From: Suillus spraguei
Taxonomy: Eukaryota > Basidiomycota > Agaricomycetes > Boletales > Suillaceae
NCBI GenBank assembly: GCA_016800925.1
Contig: JABCPU010000257.1
Span: 32,061-96,060, forward strand
DNA length: 64,000 nucleotides
Direction: 5' to 3'
Part shown: piece after piece, positions 11,176-24,200 of the stretch
Numbering within the stretch: the stretch's first letter is position 1
How the letters are laid out: each line of letters opens with the position of its first letter
Position numbers and translations under genes: made by a program
Notes under the pieces: generated by a model
What the model was told of the DNA's origin: nothing
The model's database searches: none
What the model saw: the letters and a program-made list of their open reading frames with translations, nothing else

Positions 11176-13147
11176 ATGGCACTTGCAGAAAACGACAGTT
11201 CTACTTCATGCATCAAGGGAAAGGGAAAGGCCAGGCATCCTGAACCTTCAGAACAAACACCCTTGCTACCACATCACAGTGATGTTGCTCCCAGTCAACC
11301 ACATGCTACAGATGATGAAGAGGTCGACCTTGAAAGCAGCTCCGATGTTCGGCGAAGGCTTTGGTCCCAGCTTGCATTTGTTTTCCTGGCATCTCTGTCT
11401 TCCTGCATCTTAATATTTCTGCTTTTTGCTTTGCTGGCATACTCTTATGCCGCCAGGTTGTCGGATGTGTCTCCAGAAGACGTCTTAGAGAATGCGCTGG
11501 TGATACAAGGACCGTATCGGGTGAGCGTACTCAATGTTACAGCAGACGGCGGGACATGGATACAAGTACAAGCAAAAGTTGGAATTGATGCGGGATCAAT
11601 CATGGGAGTCGATACGGATGGTGACGAGGGAACATTCAACGACATGTGGAAGTCGTTTGGTCGATGGGGCGTCAAGATTCTGGATAGAGTTACAGTGGAT
11701 ATCTCTACCACTCAAATCTTCTCTCAGCGACAGGCACTCTTAGCCACGCTCGATTCCCCACCATTTGAACTTCCTCTCACCGTTAATCCCCCATATGATG
11801 ATTCGTGGTTATCCCCATTGTCTTTAACTCTGTTTGTCATCCCCACCAAAAACGCGTCTGATATGAACCAGTTCGTGCACGACTCCTGGCAATCTGGTGC
11901 TGCGTTTGTACATGCCTCTATTCCTAGCGTGGTGGTCTCTGGGGGCTCGACGAACAAAGCCGGTTGGAGGAAAATGTTAAAGCTCCAAAGATCAAGTATA
12001 GAAACTCAATTGTCCATGAAGCGTGAGTCTTTTTATTATCTGCGAATTTGCTAAGAGTGCTATAGCAATACCGACAGTTCCACCGATCCCTGGCTTGCCC
12101 ACCCCAGGCAAGGATGTACCACTACCATCTATTTCGCAGCTGATTACGCTGCAGTCTTTTGGCGTGGAGTCTAAAGCTAAAGACGTGATTGTGCATGCCC
12201 TTGCAACTGCCATCAATCCTGTACCACCTATAATGAACCTGACTGTACCCTCACTTCCGTTTATAATTTCGCTCCCTGGCGAAAATCATTCATCAATACC
12301 GTTAGCATCGGTGCACACCGACCCATTTACGCTGACCCACCCCAACATCACGCTCACTATCTCTGGAAGCATTCTCCCCCTCCCTATTCACCCTTCCGCA
12401 TCCATTTCTGCATTCATCAGTAGATACCTCTCCCTCAAATCTAACCCCGTATCCGTCGCATGTCCACTATTCCCATCTTTTGCGGTGGACATGGAATTTC
12501 CCGGCTCCCAGTACCAAACCACAGGTACTCCGCAATGTAACAATTCACGACATGAAGATCAAACCCAACCCTGCCAGCACCGGTTTTCTGGCTAGCGGTT
12601 CGGTGTTCGCCCGCATAGTGCTGCCTAAAGGAATGGACCTTACACTGAATGTTACCCGCGTATTTCCTGATGTTCTGGTCTTCGACGGGGAAGTTCATGA
12701 ATTGCCTCCACTTCTCTTGTCCCAACAGAAAGACGAAGAATCGCCAGATCCACTTCCAAAACGTGCATTTGGTCGTATACGACCTGACGATTGGTTGGAC
12801 GCGACGAGCATTCAAGTCGGCAGCGAAGGGGAAGGTTCCATATTTGCAGTCACTGCAGATTTTGTCAATGTCCCGTTGGAGGTGCTTCCTGGTAGGCAGC
12901 AACAATTCAGCAATTTCATCAGCAAGGTATATTTAGCACTGTCTTTTGCGTAACCTTTCTCATGTAGGATTGGTTGCAGGTTGTATTTGGCACCCACGGT
13001 GCATTGGCTGGCTTGCAGGGAACTACTGATGTTGGAGTGCACATCCTCGGATTACCATCCGGTGATCACGAGAATACAGCCATGGACCTCTTAGATCTGC
13101 CCCTCCAAGGGAGCGTGCGCATTGGAATGAAAGATCTGTTTATATGA
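11176..13147 (+). CDS. Membrane-anchored DUF3712/Tag1-like protein, one frame break
   Basis: Predicted 628 residues in three exons: 11,176-12,022, 12,066-12,926 and 12,968-13,147. The start at 11,176 is the first ATG in frame. The N-terminus is polar, with a LLPHHSD-type region. A single strong membrane helix follows at about residues 78-100 (LAFVFLASLSSCILIFLLFA). The rest is a long extracytoplasmic region of repeated beta-type segments (ALVIQGPYRVSVLNVTADGG; LRNVTIHDMKIKP) as in DUF3712 proteins, whose yeast relative Tag1 is vacuolar. Near 12,503 the frame needs one base less (GG where G fits). With that base removed the exon sum is 1,887 nt, a multiple of three. The molecular function is unknown. 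The gene lies downstream of the SET gene on the same strand. Confidence 0.6.
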
Positions 13148-13149
13148 CG

Positions 13150-13585
13150 GCTCACTTGATATTTTCTCTAAAGGACTACATGTAACTTATTTGCCTGTAT
13201 GATCATGCATCCACGACCGCTAAGCCTATTCCAATGTATTGTTGACGTAGCTTCTTGTTAACTACGTCCCACTGGAATGTAATATCCAATGGGTTAGGGC
13301 ACATTGAACTCTAGGATGATGTCACCCACTTGCGCGTGAAATAATTCAGCGATTTCGTAGTGATGGATGTCGTTCATTCTGCTGTTCAAGATAGGAGTGC
13401 GTAGGACTTCCATTGCCTCCACCGTAATGTGTTGCCGGTATATGTATACCATTGACATTGGTCTCCCGCACTGGACCAGGCCTGTATTCATGAATCTGTA
13501 CGCGGTCAATTTTTGGGCAACATTCAACGTCATTCATCGCCCAAGGACAATGAAACAGAAAGTACAAGTACAACCGTACAAGTTG
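13150..13585. other. 3'-3' intergenic spacer
   Basis: The spacer between the ends of the convergent DUF3712-like and oxygenase genes. It probably holds both 3' untranslated regions. Open frames here are short and overlapping, and I see no motif. Confidence 0.4.
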
Positions 13586-13590
13586 AAGCT

Positions 13591-15162
13591 TCAGTTGTAA
13601 TCCTTGATTGTCACCCCATGGATGATGATCTCTTCCTCTACGCCTTTTTCCTCTCCACTCTTCGGTTTTGGAACGTCATAAGCCATTGTCCTCGCTTTCC
13701 TCCAATGATCCATCGTCGGTGCCTCGCTATCTTCCCACCGTCTCTGAATTCCCACTCTCTGTAAGACTGGGCTTTCAACCATTGGCACCAATTTAATGTC
13801 GTCGTTAGGGGTGGCAAAGTAGAATATTCCAAGACGAGTATAGTTCCGCTGATCCACGGGGGGCTGAACAACACGGTGGATCGTGCCTTTGTAGTATCCG
13901 CCAGTAAGGAAGTCCATCGCATCGCCTGCGTTGATTACCTATAACCCGGTCATGTCATGAATTGAGGCATGAACGTGATCACCCACAAGCGCATTTTCCA
14001 TATGACGAATCCAACGCCATTCGCCTTCACGGGTCTGGATTTGCAGTGCGGCGACAGGCTGACTCCATAGAATAGTAATGCTTCCGAAGTCTTGCGGCAA
14101 CACTGTGAGTACAGCTTTCTTCATGAGTTAATTACCGACCGGTGTGGCCCTTCAGCCAAACATTTTTTGTTTTGGCCCCTTCTTCCTCTGTTCGTGGGTA
14201 GCTACGCCACATAAGCTTGTGAAGAGTAGACATACAAGGAAGTACTTACTACTTGATGAACCTAGCTGATCGACAAGTCAGTAACTACAAACTCTTTGAA
14301 ATGTATGAATGTACCAGTTGTCTCCCCGACGGCGTCAAAGGCATGTTTGTTCAGCAGTGTATCTTCTGGTAGCTCGAGGCTGCGGGCAATAAGCCTGAGA
14401 GAGAATATTTATTAGAGGGTCATCCCGAGTAAACTAGGATATACGTTTACCTCAGGATAGGATACAACACATTGAAGTGGTTGTATTTGCTAAACTCCCG
14501 TATCTCTGGGAGCAGAGGGAGGAGAGCTTCTGGGTGCCTTCGCTTGGTCACATCACGATGGACTAGAATTATGTGAGGTGAGTTTATAAAATTGAACGCC
14601 CGCCACTCACTACAGTACTGTTCGAGTTGGTCGTGTACTCGACCATCGACGTCCTGTTGATTTCGATTGATTTGAGTAAATAAATGTTCCCGTGTTGCGT
14701 GTTGCACAATTGCTACGTACTGCGTATTGCACCGATGTATAGCCTTGGACTATCCCATTTTGCTTTCTTGTCGAAGCATAAATTTGCTTCTCGTCGTCAG
14801 CGACAGCCGAGAATGGTATGTCCGCAATGTCAAACATGCGAGCTGTCTGGGTCAAAATATGATGATTAACGATCTACGTGATGTGAGAGAATTATCTCGC
14901 TTGGGCTTGCGAATATCCATGATTCACGACATAGAAGAACCCGAAGTTCGAGAGTGCCTCCTTTAATTCAATTGCGAGTGCGGCGCAACCTTCTTCAGAG
15001 CTGGCTTTCGAAATGTCGATGATCGCCAGGTCGGCATACTTCACTGTCAATCCGTATGTCAGCATTCTGTATTACGCACGAGACCTCACACGGACAATTT
15101 TCCTTCGTAGGAGGTGCACTAACGTAGTGAGGCACATAGGGCAAGGTAGTGTTGGGCATCAT
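13591..15162 (-). CDS. 2-oxoglutarate/Fe(II) oxygenase, isopenicillin N synthase-like
   Basis: 365 residues in ten exons: 15,096-15,162, 14,901-15,043, 14,721-14,846, 14,614-14,653, 14,451-14,562, 14,315-14,394, 14,250-14,265, 14,140-14,201, 13,987-14,090 and 13,591-13,938. The frame is continuous. The N-terminal DIOX_N part includes FGFFYVVNHG and MFDIADIPFS. The catalytic core has the iron ligands HTD (in WLKGHTDFG) and the distal His in TIHRVVQPP, and the C-terminus has LGIFYF. Exon 7 is only 16 nt, and intron 2 starts with GC (GCGAGA) instead of GT. Such enzymes oxidise small molecules in fungi; the substrate cannot be told. Start chosen at the first of two adjacent ATGs. Confidence 0.85.
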
Positions 15163-15164
15163 AA

Positions 15165-16115
15165 TTAAGAACACGAATGGGTAATAGAATTAACCCTCCA
15201 GTTTGGTCTTATATATAATTTTTCCAAGTCTTGGGACGTCCGATCTTGTCGACTTGATTTATAAGAAGACATGAGTTGTGGTTACATGGTTGCGCACTAG
15301 GAACGCAATCGCCGCGCGGTGACAATAATTACACGGGGTGTTACAAAAAAACTAGGCTCCACTGCACAGCAGTGACGAACCAACTTGAAATATTCCAAGG
15401 AGCCATTGAGCCGGTCTTGACTGGTACGCATTCGGGAAACCTGCCTCGAAACATGACGTGAAGGGGGTATTAGTGCCAAGGCCCAACGTCACGAAGAGAT
15501 CTGTAAGTTGTGGAGTGTTGTGGGACACTCCAAGTCAGGCTGCCGCGACAACCTAACACTATTTGGAATAGCCTACCCATAATCATGAATGTAGGACTTG
15601 CTTCTTCCGAGTCGGTGAGTATCCAAATCAGTGATGACACGATGCTACGTACAGTCCAGATAGAAAGCTTAGATCATGACATTTAGTCGCACGTAGTAGC
15701 CACTTTAATCAACTGCCAGTGGGATCGTACTACTTGATGGATACCATGAGAATTTCCTAAGAGGAAATCAGAGTCGTGGAAAAATCCATTATCATTATTA
15801 CGGTGCGGTGGGGCGCACCACCAGTGATAAAGCATTACAAATGATTCCCCAAATCCATATAACCTCCTTTGATCGGTCTGCGAGGTAGCAATATGTTGAC
15901 TCTACAACAGGGTGTTGCATAGTATTGTTGATGTGTGTGAGGGCAACATGCCGTTTGTGCTACTAAGTTCGATGCAAAGGATAAATAATATTATTGTCAT
16001 GCCAATCTGCAGTTGCGGATTGGTGACGCTCGGGTGCTGTAGGTTGTAGAATATTCACTCCTCGAACTCAATCGCATCCCCTGTATTTACAAAAGACAGA
16101 TACATGGACAACACA
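15165..16115. other. Intergenic region
   Basis: Upstream region of the minus-strand oxygenase and downstream region of the isocitrate dehydrogenase gene. No coding pattern, tRNA or repeat was seen. Confidence 0.4.
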
Positions 16116-16118
16116 CGC

Positions 16119-18008
16119 TTAAGGCTTAATGACCCCTTCAGCGAGCTTCTTCTGCAGCTTAGCCTGCGCAAAAAATTAGTTTCGCTACATGTATTTATAG
16201 TCACCACTTACATTCACTGCATCCATGTACTTGTCAGTGACGACCCAATGTTCTCTCTTCATGTTCTTGCCATGGATAGCAAGAGCAAGATCCTTGGTCA
16301 TGATCCCATCCTTGTCGATCGTTTCCACACATGCGGCCTCAAGATCCAAACAGAACTTCTTGAGCTCTTCATTGTTATCCAGCTTGGCACGGTGTAGAAG
16401 TCCACGGGTCCATGCAAAGATCGATGCCACGGGGTTGGTCGATGTCTCATTGCCCTTCTGGAACTCACGGTAGTGTCGGGTGACTGTACCGTGGGCAGCC
16501 TCACTCTCAACGACCTGGCCGTCAGGAGTGATCAACTCTGAGGTCATCATGCCCAAGGAACCAAAGCCCTGAGCGAGGATGTCACTCTGCACGTCACCAT
16601 CGTAGTTCTTGCATGCCCACACGAAACCACCGGAGGACTTGATCACTTGTGCAACCATATCGTCGATAAGGCGGTGCTCGTAATATATGCCGACCTTCTC
16701 AAAAGCGTCCTTGTACTGCGATTCATAGATCTCTTGGAAAATGTCCTTGAAGCGGCCGTCATACTTCTTCATGATGGTGTTCTTTGTTGACATGAACTAG
16801 ACACAGTCACGTTGACACGGTGTGTGCGAGTCGGGTAAACTCGGACATACCAAGGGCATCTTCTTGAGGAGAGCCATCTTAAATGACGAGTGTGCAAACC
16901 CAGTTATTGACTGAGCAAGGGCGTAGTCAATGGTCACATCATCATAAGGAACCGCTAGATTTACCTCATCAGTGTTATACATGCTCATGGCCACACCCTT
17001 TCCCTTGAAGTCATACACGTCCATGACAGTCTTCGCACCTCCATCAGCAGGGTTGTATATGAGCTGGAGCTTCCCTGGCCCCGGTGCGACAAAGTCCGTG
17101 GAACGGTACTAAACCCATGTAAACACGTAGACCATTCACATTCGAAAATGTCATACCTGGTCACCAACTACATCATCGTTAGGCTTAGCAATCACGAAGT
17201 GATTAATAGAGTAGCGTACATGCATGACGGCCAATCACGATTGGCTTCACCCATCCCGGAACTGGCTTGGGAATACGATCCAATATAATAGGTTCACGGA
17301 ACACAGTTCCGCCAAGGATGTTACGGATCTATGCCATCTGTTGAGAAGTTGGCGATGATTGTTTGTCAGATACAACACTCACCGTGCCGTTCGGGCTCTT
17401 CCACATCTCCTTGAGTTTGAACTCCTCCACACGAGCCTCGTCAGGCGTGATTGTCGCACACTTGATGCCGACCTTGTGCTCGAGAATGGCATTGGCGGCT
17501 TCCACGGTTACTTCGTCGTTGGTCTTTCATCGCATGAATATGTAAATTAAGGTGAATTGATGAAGTGAAAGCCTACCTGGTCACGGTACTCGAGGCCAAG
17601 GTCGTAGTACTTGATATCCAGTTGTAGATAGGGAAGGATAAGCTTGAAATAGTGATCACGTATGAGTTAGAGTGTAGCCGAAGATTTCAAACAACGTGCA
17701 CCTCCTCACGGATCTTCTTCCAAATAATCCTCGTCATCTCATCACCGTCAAGCTCCACGACGGGTTTCGCTACCACAATCTTCTTTTCATATTCTGTCAA
17801 AATCGGATTAGCGCATGATTCTAATGGTATGTATAGACCAAGACGATTGCAGAGACAGCACTACTGCAAAGGCGTAGCTCGAATACCGCATGAATGTGAA
17901 TTACTCACGTAAGCTCATCGAATTCGCAAAGCCTCGTGCCAGCAGTCTGCTCTGCGGACCCAGCGAGCGTCTAACAGTAGTAAAGAGCGTAGCTCCTTGC
18001 ACTGGCAT
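16119..18008 (-). CDS. IDP1: NADP-dependent isocitrate dehydrogenase, mitochondrial type
   Basis: Converts isocitrate and NADP+ to 2-oxoglutarate, CO2 and NADPH. 468 residues in nine exons: 17,909-18,008, 17,702-17,793, 17,577-17,642, 17,383-17,523, 17,220-17,328, 17,157-17,167, 16,851-17,108, 16,212-16,796 and 16,119-16,163. The frame is intact. The first about 30 residues ([18 protein letters not shown]) are basic, with no acids, like a mitochondrial presequence. The enzyme core starts at [16 protein letters not shown]. Family motifs present: [13 protein letters not shown] (GGTVFREPI), GRHAFGDQYRSTDF, the metal-binding aspartates in YDGDVQSD, and the cofactor segment [14 protein letters not shown]. 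Length and sequence fit eukaryotic homodimeric IDH. Exon 6 is only 11 nt and completes the GRHA/FGDQ motif. The gene runs in the same direction as the purine nucleoside phosphorylase gene upstream. Confidence 0.95.
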
Positions 18009-18014
18009 GGCTAG

Positions 18015-18530
18015 TTAGTAAAACGAAGAAAAGCACTGGTATGTGGTAAAATCAAAGGGGATGCTAATGCCTTTTGTAAGCGTGGGCTTGGGAGATACAA
18101 ATGAAGCACCCGGCGTGCGCGTGGGATGTTGGGAGCACACTAACAACGAGCCAGCGGCTGCTGGGGAAAATCAATGATTCATAAAAACCTTACCTTGACT
18201 TAGAGTAGAAGTTCAAGCTTGCTTGAGCTCGCCCGGTTTGGTTATGGGCATGTGGAATGGCGGCGCCCCGTCGGCAGATTTAGGAGCATGTGCCAGCGGA
18301 TGCTCCGAGCTGTGCTGCCAAACGAAAATCAGCTGCTCGTGGCCAGCGCAGTAGAGGAATCCACGGGTGCGGCATAGTAAAGGATGGCCGAAAACCGTGA
18401 CAGGCAGGTGTTTATATACCGAACCTGTCGTAGGACTTAATCGCTTGCCAACAGAAGTGGTACGATATCTTGGGAAATCTTCCCAATTGATTATTATTCT
18501 ATGAATCTGCTCAGAATCAAACATGGGTTT
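18015..18530. other. Probable promoter region of the isocitrate dehydrogenase gene
   Basis: About 525 bp between the IDP1 start and the end of the upstream PNP gene, both on the minus strand. A 103-codon open frame occurs here on the minus strand, but it lacks any family motif and I treat it as chance. Confidence 0.35.
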
Positions 18531-18533
18531 TAA

Positions 18534-19781
18534 TTACAGTATATATGAGTTCTGCGGGACAAGCTCGACGATGCACTCGACGAGACTCCTCATCACCTCT
18601 GCCTTTTGTCTTCCAGTCTCCAGGACTTCTTCGTGCGACGCGGTCTGCATGGGAGGAAGTTCAATGTGCTGACCAGCAAGCTACAGATATCGACGGAGCG
18701 ATCAGTATCAGAGTGTTTATTCTACACGGTCACGTACCTCAGCTTCAACCTCTGCCTTGATACTCCTGTAGGTATCAGGCACGATCACCATGTTAGTGAC
18801 GAGGCTCAACACCATGACCTCGATCTTCTCTTCTCGCGCGGCCACTACTTCGGGTATGGTGCTCATACCCACTACGTGCGCACCTGCATTGCGCAGGAAA
18901 CGGCCCTCGGCAGGGGTTTCATATGCAGGACCTGCCACCCAGGCATACGTTCCTTCAGCTAGTGCAGAAGAGTCAAAGTTGAGTTGGTGGGAGGCAAGGA
19001 AAGCAAGGCGTCGTAAACGAGTGGAGTACGCATCACCCAGAGGAAGGAATCGGGTATAATCTGGGGATATGAGGGGTCCGAACGAGGGGTTCATCCCAGT
19101 TAGGTTAGGGAGAGCAAGGTGGTCACGAATAACGACGACTGCGAAATTGTTCAGTCTTGGGCTTGATATAAATGAAAGATCATACTTGTTCCAACGGGTA
19201 TCTCTGGTGTCAATGAACCGGCAGCGTTTGTTACTGTATTGGATCAGACATTTGTCCTGCCAGTGAGAAGCGCACTTACTGATGACATCTTTGACGCCTA
19301 ACCTCTTCATGATTCTGATACCATACGTCACGACTATTGGCTTGTGGCCTTCGTACGGATGGAACTGTTGTCATTTCTCAATAAACTTGCTGACAAACTG
19401 GTGTTCTATCTCACTCACCCGCCCGAGCATGGCGACAACAGGCACATCATCCTTGCCCATCAGTCCAAACGCGAGCATGCTCTTTTGGCCAACAACTTAG
19501 TAGATGGTCTTGTTGAGGTCAGTTATACCTGGTCGTCCTTATCAGCACATACCTGTGCTCTCTCCGAAACCCTCGAGTTGCGAGTACGGAATTTGCACCA
19601 CATCCTTCAAGCTCGAGACAAGGGTACTGAGACCAGATCCACACACGATTCCGATACGTGGCTTCAATAATCGAGGATCGGTAATCAAGTGCGAGATGGT
19701 TGCGAGAGTTTGCGCGAAGGGAAGTACTGGGGTGGTTGATGAAGGCATGTCGGGACTGGAAGGAGCACAAGTTGGCAACAA
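18534..19781 (-). CDS. PNP1: Purine nucleoside phosphorylase
   Basis: Splits purine nucleosides (inosine, guanosine) with phosphate into base and ribose 1-phosphate. Six exons: 19,553-19,781, 19,419-19,495, 19,280-19,364, 19,186-19,233, 18,738-19,138 and 18,534-18,680; 328 residues from the first ATG. A second ATG at 19,748 (317 residues) also fits the family N-terminus. Motifs: phosphate loop GIVCGSGLS, GRFHPYEGH-like region (MLGR/FHPYEGH across an intron), ITNAAGSL, VVIRDHLALPNLTG, AWVAGPAYETPAEGRFL, and MSTIPEVVAAR with the purine-binding region. Frame and length match trimeric PNP. It is intact. Confidence 0.93.
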
Positions 19782-20020
19782 GTGCTTTAAAACATATCAT
19801 GAGTGTTTTCTGCTATAAGCAGCAAACTTCCAGTTATTATTGCTATTGCAATGAGATAAAGACGAATGAACCCTCGTCGATTGGTAATGGTGACTGCCCG
19901 CGGTCGAGCAATGATAATAACAAAATGCCGGCATGTATGTACATAAGTGAAAAGTCCTATTCAAGGCTTGGTTTCAACTTGGTCTGGGCCTGCTACGCAC
20001 TTCATGCTCTACGCCCAACT

Positions 20021-20820
20021 ATGAACAAGCTCAGAAAGCCCAAGCCACCCGCCATGATATACAGCGCACCATCAAGTACCCAACCAACTGGATCTAACGT
20101 TAACCGATGTCTGGGGTCTGTCCAAGTCCAAAGCAAGCCTCTAGTATCGAGAACGATGCAGATCGCGAATGCGTCACTTGCTGTGGAAGGAACCTCTACA
20201 TCTAACAACACGCTGGAATATCCTAAGACACCATGGTACTCTGCACCTGCTGCTGCCAAGCCTCGCACATCGGTCGAGCAGTACTGGGCTGCGCGTGCAC
20301 TGGTGGCTGAAACGGTGCTGACAACACGTGTTCAACAGGAAATAGGGAAAGAAGAGAAGCAGACGGTGAGTATCTGCATTGTCTGAAAAATGCACTCGGT
20401 GATTAACCGTGGTACTGAATGCAGAACCAATTTGCGGCTCTCCTGCGGGCGAGCGAACAAAGACAGAGCAGGCTCGAAAAGTTCGTTGTGCGTACATGGA
20501 CTTGGTTGTGTTCCTGTGCGCAGCTCAGTTTATTTATTTAGGCAACCCTTGTAGCATGTTTTATGCTTCTCTTCCTCGCATTGATCTATATACTACTGCG
20601 TGATTCCCCGAAATCGAAGGGTGCTTCGCATTTTACAATACCGATCCTCTCCCCGTTTACTTCAGTGGTAAGTAAGCTTCGTTAATCGCCGTTGGATCAT
20701 TTCAAATTGAACCAGGTCGAACATGAAACGGGCATTATTGGTGTGAAATCCGTGTCAATATTTATTATCGTCCTGGGTATCTTATCATATGCTATTTTCC
20801 GACATTTGTCGAGATCTTAG
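20021..20820 (+). CDS. Small membrane protein with coiled coil, agaricomycete-type, unknown function
   Basis: 212 residues in four exons: 20,021-20,365, 20,425-20,487, 20,542-20,667 and 20,716-20,820. The frame is intact with consensus splice sites. An N-terminal proline- and serine-rich part is followed by a charged helical stretch (EQYWAARALVAETVLTTRV...; ASEQRQSRLEKFV) that looks like a coiled coil. Then come one membrane helix (ATLVACFMLLFLALIYILL), a conserved-looking link (HFTIPILSPFTSVVEHE) and a second helix (FIIVLGILSYAIF) near the C-terminus. An upstream in-frame ATG at 19,925 is an alternative start. I recall similar uncharacterised proteins from mushrooms but know no function. Confidence 0.65.
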
Positions 20821-21270
20821 CGTTGTAGCAGCTGAAGTAGCCATGAGGACCTTTCTCAGGCGACAGACGGCGGCAAACTAGTCCTAAGCTATCCTACATA
20901 GCCTGTCGTGGAGCTTATAAGAGCTATTTTTGCAAACGGCGTCTGCATCATGATACGATAACTTGAAGTACTGCCAGTTTGCATGCCTATTCCTCGTGTT
21001 ATTTCAAGTATCCAAGGAGAGTACTACTACCGATAGCTATCGTAGTAGCATTCTAGTACTAGCGCCGGAGCCTGGAGGATGACAAAAAAAATCTAAACTG
21101 GTTTGAATGATACACGTGGGAAACAGCAGTTCACAGGACCACCCAGGCTCGCAAGTTTTGTACCAAAACGTTACACCTCGCTCATTCTTCTTCACGCACC
21201 ATCATTCCTTGTCCTGACCACGGCACTCTCCTTCCTGTTGGCCTGTTAACTCAGGAAAACAGAGGTTAAA
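20821..21270. other. FKS1 upstream region with an imperfect palindrome
   Basis: 450 bp between the small membrane protein gene and FKS1. At 21,023-21,049 there is a hairpin: the perfect core CGATAGCTATCG (21,031-21,042), extended on both sides by TACTAC/GTAGTA arms with one bulged base. It could be a dimer-binding operator or a cruciform. No other element was recognised. Confidence 0.5.
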
Positions 21271-24200
21271 ATGTATCCTCAGTCCTCCTCGCCGACAGCA
21301 GATCACGCAGATCCTTTTACTTCCACCGCGGGTGGTCCTCGCAGATACGTTTACAGCGACAACGACTCTGACAATGTCGACCCTTACGGTCGTAGAGACA
21401 CTTATGCTTCAGACAGCAGCAACAACGGCCTCAACGACACAGACCGATACTACGATCATAACGGCAACTATGACCCGTACGGTTCGTGGAGCACCCTGTT
21501 GTTTCATTCTCTTATTCATACTTGTGTGATTTTCAAGCGCAACCCGACACGGACTCAGATATTGACATTTATGGTCAGCGGTATCCTCCAGCGTCTTCAG
21601 AATCTCTAGGACCTTCGAAAATGGGCGTGTCAGATTCGAACGCCACAACATGGGCAGAGTACGCAGGACCACCAGGTGCTCGTGAGGCATATCCCGCCTG
21701 GTCAGCAGAGCGTCAAATCCCACTCTCTAAGGAGGAAATAGAAGACATTTTCCTCGACTTGACCCAGAAATTTGGTTTCCAGCGAGATTCTATGCGGAAC
21801 ATGGTGACTTTTATTTTATTAAAAATTCTTGTGGATGTTGACAACCAGTCTAGTTCGATTTTTTGATGCAACTGCTAGACAGTAGAGCATCTCGTATGTC
21901 GCCGAATCAGGCACTCCTCACCCTACATGCAGATTACATTGGCGGTGAGCATGCGAATTACCGTAAATGGTACTTTGCCGCCCAACTCGACCTCGATGAC
22001 GCCGTGGGACACGTTCAGAACCCCGGTCTTCAGCGCCTCAACCGCAGGGCCGGCGCACGCTCGTCTAATGAGAAATCGCTCGCAACCGCTATGGAGCGCT
22101 GGCGCCAGGCCATGAACAACATGAGCCAGTATGATCGCCTTCGCCAGATCGCGCTTTACCTTCTTTGTTGGGGTGAGGCTGCCCAAGTGCGCTTTGTTCC
22201 CGAATGTCTGTGCTTCATCTTCAAGTGTGCGGACGACTATTATCGTTCGCCTGAGTGCCAGAACAGAGTAGATCCGGTACCTGAAGGTTTATACCTGAAA
22301 TCTGTCATCAAACCTTTGTACCGTTTTATTCGGGATCAAGGCTATGAGGTAGTCGATGGGCGATTCGTAAGGCGGGAGCGAGACCATGCAGATATTATTG
22401 GTTATGATGACGTCAACCAGCTCTTCTGGTATCCAGAAGGTATTGCTCGGATCATACTTACCGACAAAGTACGTTGCTATTCGTTACTTACAAGCATATG
22501 CTAAATCAATTTTGCAATTCAGACGAGACTTGTGGACCTTCCACCTCCCCACAGGTTTATGAAGTTTCACAGCATTGACTGGAATCGCGCGTTTTTCAAA
22601 ACCTACTATGAAAAACGCTCCTTTGGACATCTCTTGGTCAACTTCAACCGCATTTGGGTCATTCACATCTCACTCTACTGGTTCTATACCGCATTCAACT
22701 CCCCTAAAGTATACCAGATCACACTTCCTTTGAATAAGGTATACAACTCCCCGGCATTATCATGGTCTGTCACCGCGCTCGGAGGTGCAGTTGCGACGAT
22801 CATTATGATCGCAGCGACGCTCGCTGAGTTTTCATATATCCCCACTACCTGGAATAATACCTCTCATCTATCCCGGCGCTTATTGTTTTTGTTTATCACC
22901 CTTGGCCTGACATGCGGCCCAACTTTCTACATTGCCATCGCTGAAAGCAACTCCAATGGGACCACGAGTTCACTTGCTCTCATCCTTGGTATCGTGCAGT
23001 TCTTCATCTCGGTTGTTGCTACGCTCCTCTTTGCGACTATGCCATCTGGACGCATGTTTGGTGACAGAGTCGCCGGAAAGTCACGGAAATACCTCGCCAG
23101 TCAAACGTTCACCGCTTCGTATCCTGAGTTACACACAAAAGCGCGCTTAGGCTCTATCGCGCTCTGGGCACTCGTTTTTGGTTGCAAAGCCACGGAATCC
23201 TATTTCTTCCTCACGCTTTCTTTCCGTGATCCCATTGCAGTGATGGTGGGGATGAAGATTCAGGGTTGTAGCGACAAGTACTTTGGCTCCAGTCTGTGCA
23301 CCAACCAAGCTGCGTTCACGCTGGCTATCATGTACGTGATGGACCTAGTGCTGTTTTTCCTCGATACGTTCCTTTGGTACATCATTTGGAATACGGTGTT
23401 CAGTATCGCGCGGTCGTTCATACTTGGCTTGTCGATATGGACGCCATGGAAGGACATCTACACTAGGCTACCAAAGCGGATCTATGCAAAGCTGCTTGCG
23501 ACGAGGGATATGGAGGTCAAGTACAAGCCGAAGGTCAGTTTTCTGCGATCGTTATCTGAATGCACCTGATGATATTTTCGTACAGGTGTTGGTCTCGCAG
23601 ATTTGGAACGCCATTATCATTTCCATGTACCGCGAGCACCTGCTTTCCATTGAGCATGTACAGAAGCTGTTGTACCACCAGGTTGACTCGGGGCATGATG
23701 GCAAACGTAGTCTCCGTGCACCGCCGTTCTTCATTTCCCAGAGTGATAAAGGTTTCAAGGGCGAGTTCTTCCCTGCGGGCAGTGAGGCCGAGCGCCGTAT
23801 CTCCTTCTTTGCGCAGTCACTCACGACTGCTGTTCCGGAGCCACTCCCTGTGGATGCTATGCCCGCGTTCACAGTCTTGACGCCACATTACAGTGAGAAG
23901 GTCCGTGGTTTATTTCTCTTATCCAAAAGTTGTACCGACCAGGCACTTTTCAGATCCTCTTGTCGCTGAGGGAAATTATCCGCGAGGAAGATCAAAATAC
24001 CCGTGTGACTCTGCTTGAGTACCTGAAGCAACTCCACCCCGTTGAATGGGACAACTTCGTCAAGGATACCAAGATTTTAGCTGAGGAATCTGCTATGTTC
24101 AATGGCACGAGTCCTTTCGGCACGGATGAAAAGGGTCAGTCAAAGATGGACGATCTGCCGTTCTACTGCATCGGTTTCAAGAGCGCTGCCCCCGAATTCA

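Noticed and set aside
18213..18524. 103-codon frame between PNP1 and IDP1
   Set aside because: Lies in the likely promoter of IDP1 and has no recognisable similarity.
20002..20268. Minus-strand frame with a hydrophobic stretch
   Set aside because: It is the complement of the spliced plus-strand membrane protein gene, which has better splice and frame support.
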